The notes under the pieces are model-generated. The model was not told where the DNA came from. It did not search any database and saw only the letters and a list, made by a program, of their open reading frames with translations. A stretch of DNA of 64,000 nucleotides from Halalkalibacter alkaliphilus (GTDB lineage Bacteria; Bacillota; Bacilli; Bacillales; Bacillaceae_D), in the NCBI RefSeq assembly GCF_023555415.1, contig NZ_JAKRYL010000003.1:1-64000 (forward strand), given 5' to 3'. Both the position numbers and the translations under genes were made by a program. Positions 36,702 through 43,861 of the stretch are shown here, piece after piece (the stretch's first letter is position 1; every line of letters starts with the position of its first letter).

Positions 36702-37685
36702 ATGGCTGTTATTTCATATATAGAAGCTGTAACACAAGCAATGAGAGAAGAGATGGAACGGGACGAAAAAGTATTTGTACTTGGTGAAGACGTTGGGGCA
36801 AGAGGCGGTGTTTTCCGAGCTACGAATGGTTTATATGAACAATTTGGTGAGCAGCGAGTTATTGATACGCCTCTAGCGGAATCGGCTATCGCTGGTGTCG
36901 GAATTGGGGCAGCAATGTATGGGATGAAGCCAATTGCGGAAATGCAGTTTGCTGATTTTATCATGCCAGCTGTGAACCAAATTATTTCGGAAGCAGCAAA
37001 AATTCGCTACCGCTCTAACAATGATTGGAGCTGCCCGATTACGATACGAGCTCCATATGGCGGCGGAGTTCATGGGGCTCTCTATCATTCGCAATCAGTT
37101 GAAGCAATCTTTGCAAGTGTACCAGGGTTAAAGATTGTGATGCCTTCCACGCCTTACGATGTAAAAGGCCTCCTCAAAGCAGCTATTCGCGATCCCGATC
37201 CGGTTTTATTCTTTGAGCATAAACGGGCATATCGATTAATAAAAGGGGAAGTACCTGACGATGATTACACCTTACCTATTGGTAAAGCTGATGTGAAGCG
37301 CGAAGGTGACGATATTACTGTCATTACGTATGGCTTATCCGTTCATTTTGCTTTGCAAGCAGCTGACCGTCTTGAAAAAGAAGGGATCGGGGCGCATATT
37401 CTCGATTTACGTACAGTGTATCCGTTAGATAAGGAAGCCATTATTGAGGCAGCGAGTAAAACTGGCAAAGTTCTACTCGTAACGGAGGATAATAAAGAAG
37501 GCAGCATTATGGGTGAAGTGGCAGCAATCATTGCTGAACATTGTTTATTTGATCTAGATGCACCGATTAAACGCCTGGCTGGACCAGATGTACCTGCGAT
37601 GCCTTATGCACCAACAATGGAAAAGTATTTTATGATTAACCCAGAGAAGGTTGAAAAAGCGATGCGGGAGCTAGCTGAATTTTAA
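36702..37685 (+). CDS. bkdAB: Branched-chain 2-oxoacid dehydrogenase E1 beta
   Basis: 327-residue E1 beta subunit of the transketolase type (VLGEDVGARGGVFRAT, RVIDTPLAESAIAGVGIGAA, ADFIMPAVNQI, APYGGGVHGALYHSQS). It forms the alpha2beta2 decarboxylase with BkdAA. The products, branched acyl-CoAs, prime iso- and anteiso-fatty acids. Confidence 0.96.
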   Translation: MAVISYIEAVTQAMREEMERDEKVFVLGEDVGARGGVFRATNGLYEQFGEQRVIDTPLAESAIAGVGIGAAMYGMKPIAEMQFADFIMPAVNQIISEAAKIRYRSNNDWSCPITIRAPYGGGVHGALYHSQSVEAIFASVPGLKIVMPSTPYDVKGLLKAAIRDPDPVLFFEHKRAYRLIKGEVPDDDYTLPIGKADVKREGDDITVITYGLSVHFALQAADRLEKEGIGAHILDLRTVYPLDKEAIIEAASKTGKVLLVTEDNKEGSIMGEVAAIIAEHCLFDLDAPIKRLAGPDVPAMPYAPTMEKYFMINPEKVEKAMRELAEF

Positions 37686-37703
37686 TCGCTAGGAGGGAAT
37701 CGA

Positions 37704-38978
37704 ATGGCGACAGAAATGACGATGCCCCAATTAGGGGAAAGTGTTACAGAAGGCACAATTAGCAAATGGCTTGTGGAACCAGGTCAATATGTGAATAAAT
37801 ACGATCCAATTGCAGAAGTAATGACAGATAAAGTAAATGCTGAAGTACCATCTTCCTATTCAGGTACAATTAAAGAGCTTCGCGTACAAGAAGATGAAAC
37901 GGTCGAAGTAGGAGTCGTTATATGTACGATTGAAGTGGAAGGAGAAAGTACTAGTGAGGCAGCAGCAGCGGTTAAAAAAGAAGAAACTACTCCAACGCCG
38001 CATGTTGAAACACCATCCGACCAGTCACAAAAGCGTCGTTACTCTCCAGCCGTGTTGCGTATGTCTCAAGAACATAATATTGATCTTGAACAAGTCACTG
38101 GCTCAGGTAAGGGTGGTCGAATAACACGTAAGGATATTCAACGTGTTATTGATGGTGGTGTAGAGCAAAAAGCAACTACTATTGCTGAACCTACTACTTC
38201 GGTTGCTAATAAACCAGAAAGTAATCCTGTAACACCGCAAGAGTCTACCGCTGTCCTTACATCACACGGAGACGTGGAAATTCCTGTGTCTGGTGTTAGA
38301 AAAGCAATTGCTGCTAATATGGTGAAAAGTAAGCATGAAGCACCGCATGCTTGGATGACGGTTGAAGTTGATGTGACGAAACTTGTTCAATATCGAAATC
38401 AAGTCAAAGAGGGCTTTAAAGAAAAAGAAGGCTTTAATTTAACGTTCCTGCCATTCTTTATTAAAGCGACTGTTGAAGCATTAAAAGAATTTCCACAGTT
38501 GAATTCGATGTGGGCTGGTGAAAAGATTATCCAAAAGAAAGATATCAATATCTCACTTGCGGTTGCCACCGACGATGCATTATTTGTCCCTGTTATTAAA
38601 CATGCAGATGAGAAAACGATCAAAGGACTTGGACGTGAAGTTCATGAGTTAGCTGGTAAAGTACGTTCAGGAAAACTCAGTGGAGCGGATATGCAAGGTG
38701 GTACATTCACAGTGAATAACACCGGCTCCTTTGGTTCGATCCTCTCAACACCGATCATTAATCATCCACAAGCCGCTATCCTTTCAATCGAGTCAATTGT
38801 GAAGCGACCAGTTGTCATCGAAAGTGACGCAGGCGACATGATTGCGATCCGCAGTATGGTTAATCTCTGTCTTTCACTTGACCATCGCGTGTTAGATGGA
38901 CTTGTTTGTGGACGTTTCTTAGCAAGAGTAAAAGAAATACTTGAAAATATGACGGCTGAGACAACATCTATTTATTAA
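37704..38978 (+). CDS. bkdB: Branched-chain 2-oxoacid dehydrogenase E2 (lipoyl acyltransferase)
   Basis: 424 residues: N-terminal lipoyl domain (2-77) with the lipoylated Lys in MTDKVNAEV (about 43), E1/E3-binding domain (about 112-147; SPAVLRMSQEHNIDLEQVTGSG), Pro/Thr linkers, and the catalytic CAT domain (195-420) ending in the active-site LSLDHRVLDG. Last gene of the operon; a long palindrome follows. Confidence 0.96.
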   Translation: MATEMTMPQLGESVTEGTISKWLVEPGQYVNKYDPIAEVMTDKVNAEVPSSYSGTIKELRVQEDETVEVGVVICTIEVEGESTSEAAAAVKKEETTPTPHVETPSDQSQKRRYSPAVLRMSQEHNIDLEQVTGSGKGGRITRKDIQRVIDGGVEQKATTIAEPTTSVANKPESNPVTPQESTAVLTSHGDVEIPVSGVRKAIAANMVKSKHEAPHAWMTVEVDVTKLVQYRNQVKEGFKEKEGFNLTFLPFFIKATVEALKEFPQLNSMWAGEKIIQKKDINISLAVATDDALFVPVIKHADEKTIKGLGREVHELAGKVRSGKLSGADMQGGTFTVNNTGSFGSILSTPIINHPQAAILSIESIVKRPVVIESDAGDMIAIRSMVNLCLSLDHRVLDGLVCGRFLARVKEILENMTAETTSIY

Positions 38979-38980
38979 AG

Positions 38981-39020
38981 AGAATGTTCCAAAAGGCGTT
39001 TTTCCTTTTGGAACATTCTC
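38981..39020 (+). terminator. Palindrome after bkdB (hairpin A of the dispersed repeat)
   Basis: GAGAATGTTCCAAAAGG pairs perfectly with CCTTTTGGAACATTCTC, three bases after the stop. No T-tract; the repeat array follows. Confidence 0.6.
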
Positions 39021-39660
39021 GAAGCGATGAGCGGAGCCGCCGTAATGTTTTAAGCCTTTTGAGTGAACTTCTCAAAAGGCGCACGGCGAGAGGAGCCATC
39101 GCCGCATGTTCGCGCTATTTAAGGGAAGGAAGCCTAAGTCCTTTGAAAAACTAGGAGCATAGGCAAAGCCGCCGTAATGTTTTAAGCCTTTTGAGTGAAC
39201 TTCTCAAAAGGCGCACGGCGAGAGGAGCCATCGCCGCATGTTCGCGCTATTTAAGGGAAGGAAGCCTAAGTCCTTTGAAAAACTAGGTGCATAGGCAAAG
39301 CCGCCGTAATGTTTTAAGCCTTTTAGGAGTGGGTTTCTCCTAAAAGGCGCACGGCGAGAGAAGCCATCGCCAGATGTTCGCTATTTAAAGGAAGGAAGCA
39401 TAAGTCCTTTAAAAAACTAGGTGCATAGGCAAAGCCGCCGTAATGTTTTAAGCCTTTTAGGAGTGGGTTTCTCCTAAAAGGCGCACGGCGAGAGAAGCCA
39501 TCGCCAGATGTTCGCGCTATTAAGGGAATAGTGTGTAACCCTATTTGAAAAACTACGAGCATAAATAAGACCACCGTGATGTTTTTTAGTCTATCTAAGT
39601 GGTTTTCTTAAATGGGCGCACGGCGAGAGGAGCCATCGCCGCATGTTGGCACTTTTTTGT
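39021..39660 (+). repeat. Dispersed two-hairpin repeat, locus 4 (five-copy array)
   Basis: Five tandem units with GCCGCC at 39036, 39168, 39300, 39434 and a decayed form at 39570 (periods 132, 132, 134, 136). Inner arms change within the array: GCCTTTTGAG/CTCAAAAGGC in units 1-2, GCCTTTTAGGAG/CTCCTAAAAGGC in units 3-4, and a degenerate form in unit 5. Both arms change together. Units are linked by GGAAGGAAGCCTAAGTCCTT-type spacers. No coding potential is seen across 38979-39777. Confidence 0.9.
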
Positions 39661-39673
39661 TTATATGATTATC

Positions 39674-39710
39674 AAAGCTGTTAAGAGAAATTTATCTTAA
39701 CAGCTTTTTA
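39674..39710 (+). terminator. Intrinsic terminator after the repeat array
   Basis: AAGCTGTTAAGA pairs with TCTTAACAGCTT, followed by TTTT. Probable end of the bkd transcript if the repeat array is read through. Confidence 0.8.
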
Positions 39711-39777
39711 ATGTTTTACATGAAATAGGGGAACCTGGTTATTCTAAAAGTAACAGAAAGGAAAGGGTGACCAATTC

Positions 39778-40257
39778 ATGAAACGTTTTCACCAGTTGTT
39801 TATTCTTGCGCAAATTGTCTTGCTAGCGTCTATTGCTGTTACATCATTGGCACCTGTTCAAGCAGAAGTACCAAATGAAGAGCCAGAGCAGGAATGCCGC
39901 GGGCATGAACAACAAGAAATTAATAAGGAGTTAAAAGTTCATCTCGATTTTTACTATGAGTTGCTAGCAGAAAAATACGCTCCAAACGAAATAGAAAAGT
40001 GGAAAGAAATCCGCTCTGAGCGAGATTTGCTTCAGAAGAAGTTAAAGGAAGCTAAGCAAAAAGGTGAACTGGAGAACGGCGGGGCTATTGATAATGAATG
40101 GATTGAACAGCATAAAGAAATCACTGATGCTTTTAATGCAGCAATCGAGAAGCGAGATGAAGAACAACTTCGTAAATTACTTCCACAGCTTTTTGACCAT
40201 TATAAAAAATTAAATGATGTATATAAGAAACGTTTAGATGTAGTTAACAGAACATAA
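39778..40257 (+). CDS. Secreted helical protein of unknown function
   Basis: 159 residues. A clear signal peptide (MKRFHQLFILAQIVLLASIA...) ends near AQA-type ...PVQAE (cleavage about 30). The mature part is charged and mostly helical or coiled coil (EIEKWKEIRSERDLLQKKLKEAKQKGE), with a single Cys (residue 40). No family recognised. GAAAGGAAAGGG precedes the ATG, and a terminator follows, so it is probably monocistronic. Confidence 0.65.
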   Translation: MKRFHQLFILAQIVLLASIAVTSLAPVQAEVPNEEPEQECRGHEQQEINKELKVHLDFYYELLAEKYAPNEIEKWKEIRSERDLLQKKLKEAKQKGELENGGAIDNEWIEQHKEITDAFNAAIEKRDEEQLRKLLPQLFDHYKKLNDVYKKRLDVVNRT

Positions 40258-40260
40258 TGC

Positions 40261-40308
40261 TAAAAGGCTTATCTTCAACATAGATTTGGTTGAAAATAAG
40301 CCTTTTTG
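40261..40308 (+). terminator. Terminator of the secreted unknown gene
   Basis: AAAAGGCTTATCTTCAAC pairs with GGTTGAAAATAAGCCTTTT, followed by TTTG. Confidence 0.85.
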
Positions 40309-40322
40309 TTTAGGATTTTATA

Positions 40323-40383
40323 TTTACAAATCGTAAAGCTTACGATATAATTTGTAACTGTGATTAAACGTAATCGTTACGAA
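40323..40383 (+). promoter_or_regulatory. Zinc lipoprotein promoter with two Zur-like operators
   Basis: TTTACA (40323-40328), 17-nt spacer, TATAAT (40346-40351). A perfect palindrome ATCGTAAAGCTTACGAT (40330-40346) fills the spacer and a second, CGTAATCGTTACG (40369-40381), lies after the start point next to the ribosome site. Both resemble the Zur box (TCGTAAT-N-ATTACGA). Repression when zinc is plentiful is inferred. Confidence 0.75.
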
Positions 40384-40394
40384 AGGGGATTGTT

Positions 40395-41612
40395 ATGAAG
40401 AAACTATCAAGCTTGTTTGCTTCAATTCTTATTGCTTCATCTTTTCTAGCAGCATGTGGCGGCGGAAACGAGCAAGCAGAAGAGCAAGAGCAACCAGCAA
40501 CAGAAGAACCAAATGAAGAAGTAGAGGCGTTGGAATTATTTACCACTATTTTTCCTTTAGAAGATTTTGCTACTAAAATCGGAGGAGAATTTGTAAATGT
40601 GACAAATATCGTTCCTGTCGGTGCAGATGCACACACATTTGAACCAACAGCTCGTGAGATGATCAGTGTAGCTGAAGGTGATGCATTCATTTACAATGGT
40701 GCAGGTTTAGAAGGATTTGTCGATGCATTAATTGAAACTCTCGAAGGTGAAGAGGTTGCGATCGTAAAAGCTTCAGAAGGAATAGATTTCATCGATTATG
40801 ATCACGACCATAGTCAAGATCATGACCACGATCATGCACATGATGACCACGGACATGAAGATGACCATGACCACGATCACGCACATGATGACCATGCACA
40901 TGAAGAGGAAGATGAGCACGATCACGATCACGCACATGATGATCATGCACATGAAGATGACCATGACCACGATCACGCACACGATGACCATGCGCATGAA
41001 GAGGAAGATGATCACGGCCATGAACATGACGATCATGCACATGAAGAGGATGACCACGACCATGGACATGATGATCACGCACACGATCATGACGAGGATC
41101 CGCATGTATGGTTAGATCCAATTTTATCTATTACGCTTGCGGAAAACATTAAAAATGCACTTGTTGAATTAATGCCTGAACAAGAAGAAGTATTTAATGC
41201 AAACTTTGAAGAAGTGAAGGCTGAGCTAGAAGCAATTGATGCAGAGTTCCAAGCTATGGTTGAAGCAGCAGAAAAAGATACGTTCCTAGTTTCACATGCT
41301 GGCTATGGATATTGGGAAGAGCGTTATGGTGTTAAGCAAATTGGAATTGCTGGTATTTCACCAACAAATGAACCATCACAACGTCAATTGCAAGACATTA
41401 TTGAATTGGCAAATGAGTACGGACTACAATATGTTCTGTTTGAACAAAACATACCTACTAAAGTAGCTGAAGTTGTGAAAGACGAAGTAGGTGCGGAGGC
41501 TCTTTACCTTCATAACTTAGAAGCGCTTATTGAAGAAGACGTTGAAAATGATGAAGACTATTTCAGTCTTATGAGAAGAAATATTGAAGTTTTAGAAACA
41601 GCACTTCAATAA
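40395..41612 (+). CDS. znuA: Zinc ABC transporter substrate-binding lipoprotein with long His-rich region
   Basis: 405-residue cluster A-I binding protein (ZnuA/AdcA type). Lipobox SSFLAACGG with Cys21; PVGADAHTFEPTARE carries a metal His; then an unusually long run of HDHDHAHDDHAHEE-type repeats (about residues 134-236), about 100 residues; PHVWLDP and SHAGYGYWEERYG supply further ligands. The His/Asp region probably collects Zn2+. No permease or ATPase gene is adjacent, so partners must be encoded elsewhere. znuA is used by homology; the exact transporter assignment is uncertain. Confidence 0.85.
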   Translation: MKKLSSLFASILIASSFLAACGGGNEQAEEQEQPATEEPNEEVEALELFTTIFPLEDFATKIGGEFVNVTNIVPVGADAHTFEPTAREMISVAEGDAFIYNGAGLEGFVDALIETLEGEEVAIVKASEGIDFIDYDHDHSQDHDHDHAHDDHGHEDDHDHDHAHDDHAHEEEDEHDHDHAHDDHAHEDDHDHDHAHDDHAHEEEDDHGHEHDDHAHEEDDHDHGHDDHAHDHDEDPHVWLDPILSITLAENIKNALVELMPEQEEVFNANFEEVKAELEAIDAEFQAMVEAAEKDTFLVSHAGYGYWEERYGVKQIGIAGISPTNEPSQRQLQDIIELANEYGLQYVLFEQNIPTKVAEVVKDEVGAEALYLHNLEALIEEDVENDEDYFSLMRRNIEVLETALQ

Positions 41613-41621
41613 AAGCAACGA

Positions 41622-41656
41622 GGAAGATCAGGTAATATGCTGATCTTTCTCTTTTT
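41622..41656 (+). terminator. Terminator of the zinc lipoprotein gene
   Basis: AAGATCAG / CTGATCTT hairpin followed by TCTCTTTTTT. Confidence 0.8.
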
Positions 41657-41733
41657 TAGGTGCAAAAGAATTGGTTTTATTAATCGAAAGGGTTACAATA
41701 AAAGTAACATATGTTTAAGAGGTGAAGAGTACA

Positions 41734-42162
41734 ATGCAATTTAATTTCTATATGAATGATGTAGTTAAAATTGCTCGCCAAGAAATGGTCGAGGCAGGTT
41801 ATGAGCAATTACAGACACCTGAAGAGGTGGATGAAGTATTAAAGAAAGAAGGAACGACTCTCGTAATGATTAATTCTGTTTGTGGGTGTGCTGGTGGAAT
41901 TGCCCGCCCAGCTGCAGCGTATATGAAAAATTACGAAACAAAGCCAGATCGCTTCGTTACAGTATTTGCTGGTCAAGACAAAGAGGCGACAGCAAGAGCA
42001 AGAGAATATTTCACTGGCTACGCTCCATCTTCACCTTCATTTGCACTATTAAAAGACGGTGAAATTAAAACAATGGTAGAACGCTTTGAAATTGAAGGAC
42101 ATGAACCAATTCAAGTCGTTCAAAAGCTTGAGAAAGCATTCGACGACTATTGTAAGGAATAA
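41734..42162 (+). CDS. brxB: Bacilliredoxin (YqiW/BrxB family)
   Basis: 142-residue thioredoxin-fold protein with the CGC motif in [15 protein letters not shown] (about 47-61) characteristic of bacilliredoxins, which remove bacillithiol from S-bacillithiolated proteins. The gene is near bkdB as yqiW is in B. subtilis, favouring BrxB over BrxA. The ATG at 41734 follows AAGAGGTGAAG; an in-frame ATG 12 nt upstream overlaps that site. Confidence 0.9.
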   Translation: MQFNFYMNDVVKIARQEMVEAGYEQLQTPEEVDEVLKKEGTTLVMINSVCGCAGGIARPAAAYMKNYETKPDRFVTVFAGQDKEATARAREYFTGYAPSSPSFALLKDGEIKTMVERFEIEGHEPIQVVQKLEKAFDDYCKE

Positions 42163-42176
42163 AAACCACTTACCTT

Positions 42177-42214
42177 GGAAAGAGCTTACAGGTAGAGTCC
42201 TATAAGCTCTTTCC
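42177..42214 (+). terminator. Terminator-like hairpin after brxB
   Basis: GGAAAGAGCTTA pairs with TAAGCTCTTTCC; only a short T-rich tail follows. Confidence 0.6.
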
Positions 42215-42252
42215 TTATGTATGATGATTTATAAGAAACGAAAAATAATTTA

Positions 42253-42261
42253 TGCTATAAT
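42253..42261 (+). promoter_or_regulatory. Extended -10 promoter upstream of the 42.4-kb gene
   Basis: TGCTATAAT, an extended -10; no good -35 is seen. Transcription from here would start near 42268 and carry the inverted repeat element in a leader of about 175 nt. Confidence 0.55.
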
Positions 42262-42283
42262 GACTTATATAGTGCGTTTAAAA

Positions 42284-42415
42284 AGACGGCAATGGCTACA
42301 CACGCTACACGCCTCTAGGAGAACCCTACTCCTAGAGGATTAAAACCTTGTAGCGGTTCCGCTCATTGCTTAGATTCTGTACTAAGGGAAAAATCACCCC
42401 TTTTGTACAGAATCA
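42284..42415 (-). repeat. Dispersed two-hairpin repeat, locus 5 (inverted orientation)
   Basis: Read on the minus strand: palindrome with arms GATTCTGTACAAAAGGG and CCCTTAGTACAGAATC (42373-42414), core GCAATGAGCGGAACCGCTACA, inner hairpin CCTCTAGGAG/CTCCTAGAGG (42312-42339), closing TGTAGC...GCCATTGC. Here both the inner arms and the outer stem (CGCTACA/TGTAGCG rather than GCCGT/ACGGC) differ from the other loci, yet stay complementary. Confidence 0.85.
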
Positions 42416-42443
42416 TATAAGTTAAATAAGGAGAGTGCAATAA

Positions 42444-42806
42444 ATGCAAGCTTTGTATGATCAAATTCAAGTGTACTTAAATATGGACGAAGAAATCTCT
42501 TTTAAAGAGTTCAGTGGATTTTACCGTAAAGTTCTAGCAGAATTAGGTGAAGTTCACGAGTCATTAGATGAAGAAATGGTTTGGAAAAGCTTATTCATCG
42601 TTGAGAACGTCATGTCTAACGCAGAAGGCCGTGCTAAGCAAGGTAAAGGGTCTGAATCAAAAAAATATGCCAAAATGGCTCAACGCTTAGAGTTATGGGC
42701 AAAAAACCTTGCTGCACGTTTAGGTGAGGCTGGCTATACAGAAGAAGACATTAGCGAGCGTTTCAACAAAATGCTTGAAGAAGGTACGCCTGCAGAATCG
42801 AAATAA
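42444..42806 (+). CDS. Conserved-looking small soluble protein, unknown function
   Basis: 120 residues, helical, no membrane segment, acidic N-terminal half and mixed-charge C-terminus (SKKYAKMAQRLELWAKNLAARLGEAGYTEEDISERF). Not recognised. AAGGAGAG lies 9 nt before the ATG, and a strong terminator follows, so it is a single-gene unit with the inverted repeat element in its leader. Confidence 0.65.
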   Translation: MQALYDQIQVYLNMDEEISFKEFSGFYRKVLAELGEVHESLDEEMVWKSLFIVENVMSNAEGRAKQGKGSESKKYAKMAQRLELWAKNLAARLGEAGYTEEDISERFNKMLEEGTPAESK

Positions 42807-42812
42807 TAAGGA

Positions 42813-42862
42813 AATAACTCAAGAGGGAGTTTACCTTGACAATAAGTCTCTCTTGAGTTATA
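42813..42862 (+). terminator. Terminator of the 42.4-kb gene
   Basis: ATAACTCAAGAGGGA pairs with TCTCTCTTGAGTTAT (imperfect at the base of the loop). T-poor tail, so efficiency is uncertain. Confidence 0.6.
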
Positions 42863-42887
42863 TTAGAATATGTCGCTTGCGATATGT

Positions 42888-42962
42888 GCGCCTATGGTGA
42901 AAGGGATATCATTCAAGATTCCGGTTCTTGCGTTGTAGGTTCGAGTCCTACTAGGCGCGCCA
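42888..42962 (+). tRNA. tRNA-Arg (anticodon CCG)
   Basis: Cloverleaf folds fully: acceptor GCGCCTA/TAGGCGC, D-stem GTGA/TCAT, anticodon stem CAAGA/TCTTG with loop TTCCGGT, T-arm GTAGG-TTCGAGT-CCTAC, discriminator G and encoded CCA (42960-42962). Anticodon CCG reads CGG. Confidence 0.95.
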
Positions 42963-43027
42963 AAATAGTATTGACAACTTCCTAGTAATTAAGTATATTA
43001 ATAGATGTCGATATAAATTTCAAACTT

Positions 43028-43100
43028 GATCCGTTAGCTCAGCTGGGAGAGCGCCACCTTGACAGGGTGGAGGTCACTGGTTCGAACCCAGTACGGGTCA
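43028..43100 (+). tRNA. tRNA-Val (anticodon GAC)
   Basis: Acceptor GATCCGT/ACGGGTC with one T-G pair, D-arm GCTC/GAGC, anticodon stem CCACC/GGTGG with loop TTGACAG, T-arm ACTGG-TTCGAAC-CCAGT, discriminator A. CCA is not encoded. Confidence 0.95.
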
Positions 43101-43217
43101 TTCATAAGAAAGTCAGAATACACGTTTTCTCATTTTGCTGAGAGGCGTGTTTTTTTGTCTGAAAAAGAGAGAAGTGGCCTGTGTTCACATTTTGATTTTC
43201 GTTTTTTGTTAAAAGTT

Positions 43218-43517
43218 GACCGTATTACAACTCATGATAATCCAATATATGAAAAACACGAAGTTGTACATTATGCCGTAGCAAACATGCCTGGAGCAGT
43301 TCCTAGAACATCAACAATCGCTTTAACGAATGTTACAGTTCCTTACGCTTTACAGATTGCAAATAAAGGTGTATCCCAAGCCATTTCCGATAACCATTCT
43401 CTGAAATCTGGATTAAACGTAGCAATTGGTGAAATTACGTACGAAGCTGTCGGTAAAGATCTTGAATATGAATTTATTTCACCTGATAAAGTAATTGAAA
43501 AGGTGCCTACAGCGTAG
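43218..43517 (+). pseudogene. ald: C-terminal remnant of alanine dehydrogenase
   Basis: The last 99 residues of an alanine dehydrogenase ([40 protein letters not shown], then [19 protein letters not shown]) remain in frame to a stop. The first roughly 270 residues, including the substrate pocket and Rossmann fold, are absent: upstream in the same frame lies unrelated sequence running back into the tRNA-Val gene. No start or ribosome site suits an independent protein. A deletion or insertion ending next to the tRNA is inferred. Confidence 0.85.
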
Positions 43518-43562
43518 TAGAATTAGATGACCTTCAACGTTGGGTTGTAAAAGACAAGTAAT

Positions 43563-43597
43563 GACACGCCTTCTCAGGTTTTGAGGAGGCGTTTTTG
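43563..43597 (+). terminator. Terminator after the ald remnant
   Basis: CGCCTTCTCA / TTGAGGAGGCG hairpin with five T residues; probably the original ald terminator. Confidence 0.75.
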
Positions 43598-43659
43598 GTG
43601 TCGCATTATAATGAATTCTTTATTGAGTATTTTCTTCTTCATGTTAAAAAATAGACTAA

Positions 43660-43796
43660 GTGTCTTATATTTCTAAAGGAAATAATAAAAACCACCATTC
43701 AAGAAAAGTTGATAATTATAGATAATTAAATTGTAATAAATGACACATCAACCGTAAAGAAAACGGTTTCATTCGAAGCTATTTCTCGTAGATAAT
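43660..43796 (+). promoter_or_regulatory. Pullulanase promoter: shared glucan-regulon module 1
   Basis: GTGTCTTAT (43660-43668), CCACC (43692-43696), block TGTAATAAATGACAC (43732-43746), cre-like AGAAAACGGTTTCA (43758-43771), -10 GATAAT (43791-43796). GTGTC start to GACAC end is 86 nt; block start to cre start 26 nt. No good -35; the cre-like site covers that position. This fills the gap after the ald terminator. Confidence 0.7.
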
Positions 43797-43861
43797 AAAC
43801 GTGTACAAAAAATAAGGGGGGATGAATAGTAAAAAGGTAAAAAGATAAAGGAGATGATTAT

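Noticed and set aside
39323-39574. Minus-strand frame across the five-copy repeat array
   Set aside because: The frame exists only because the repeats are tandem; no start signal and the text repeats with the units.
958-39660. Dispersed repeats as insertion sequences or transposase-bearing elements
   Set aside because: Copies are about 110-140 bp, carry no coding capacity, and I see no flanking target-site duplication.
40773-41121. Overlapping frames on both strands rich in His, Val, Met or Arg
   Set aside because: They are by-products of the His/Asp codon repeats of the zinc lipoprotein, which has the lipobox, ribosome site and domain matches.
43059-43217. Independent protein starting inside tRNA-Val and running into the ald fragment
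   Set aside because: The start lies within the tRNA and the first ~53 residues resemble nothing; only the C-terminal part is alanine dehydrogenase.
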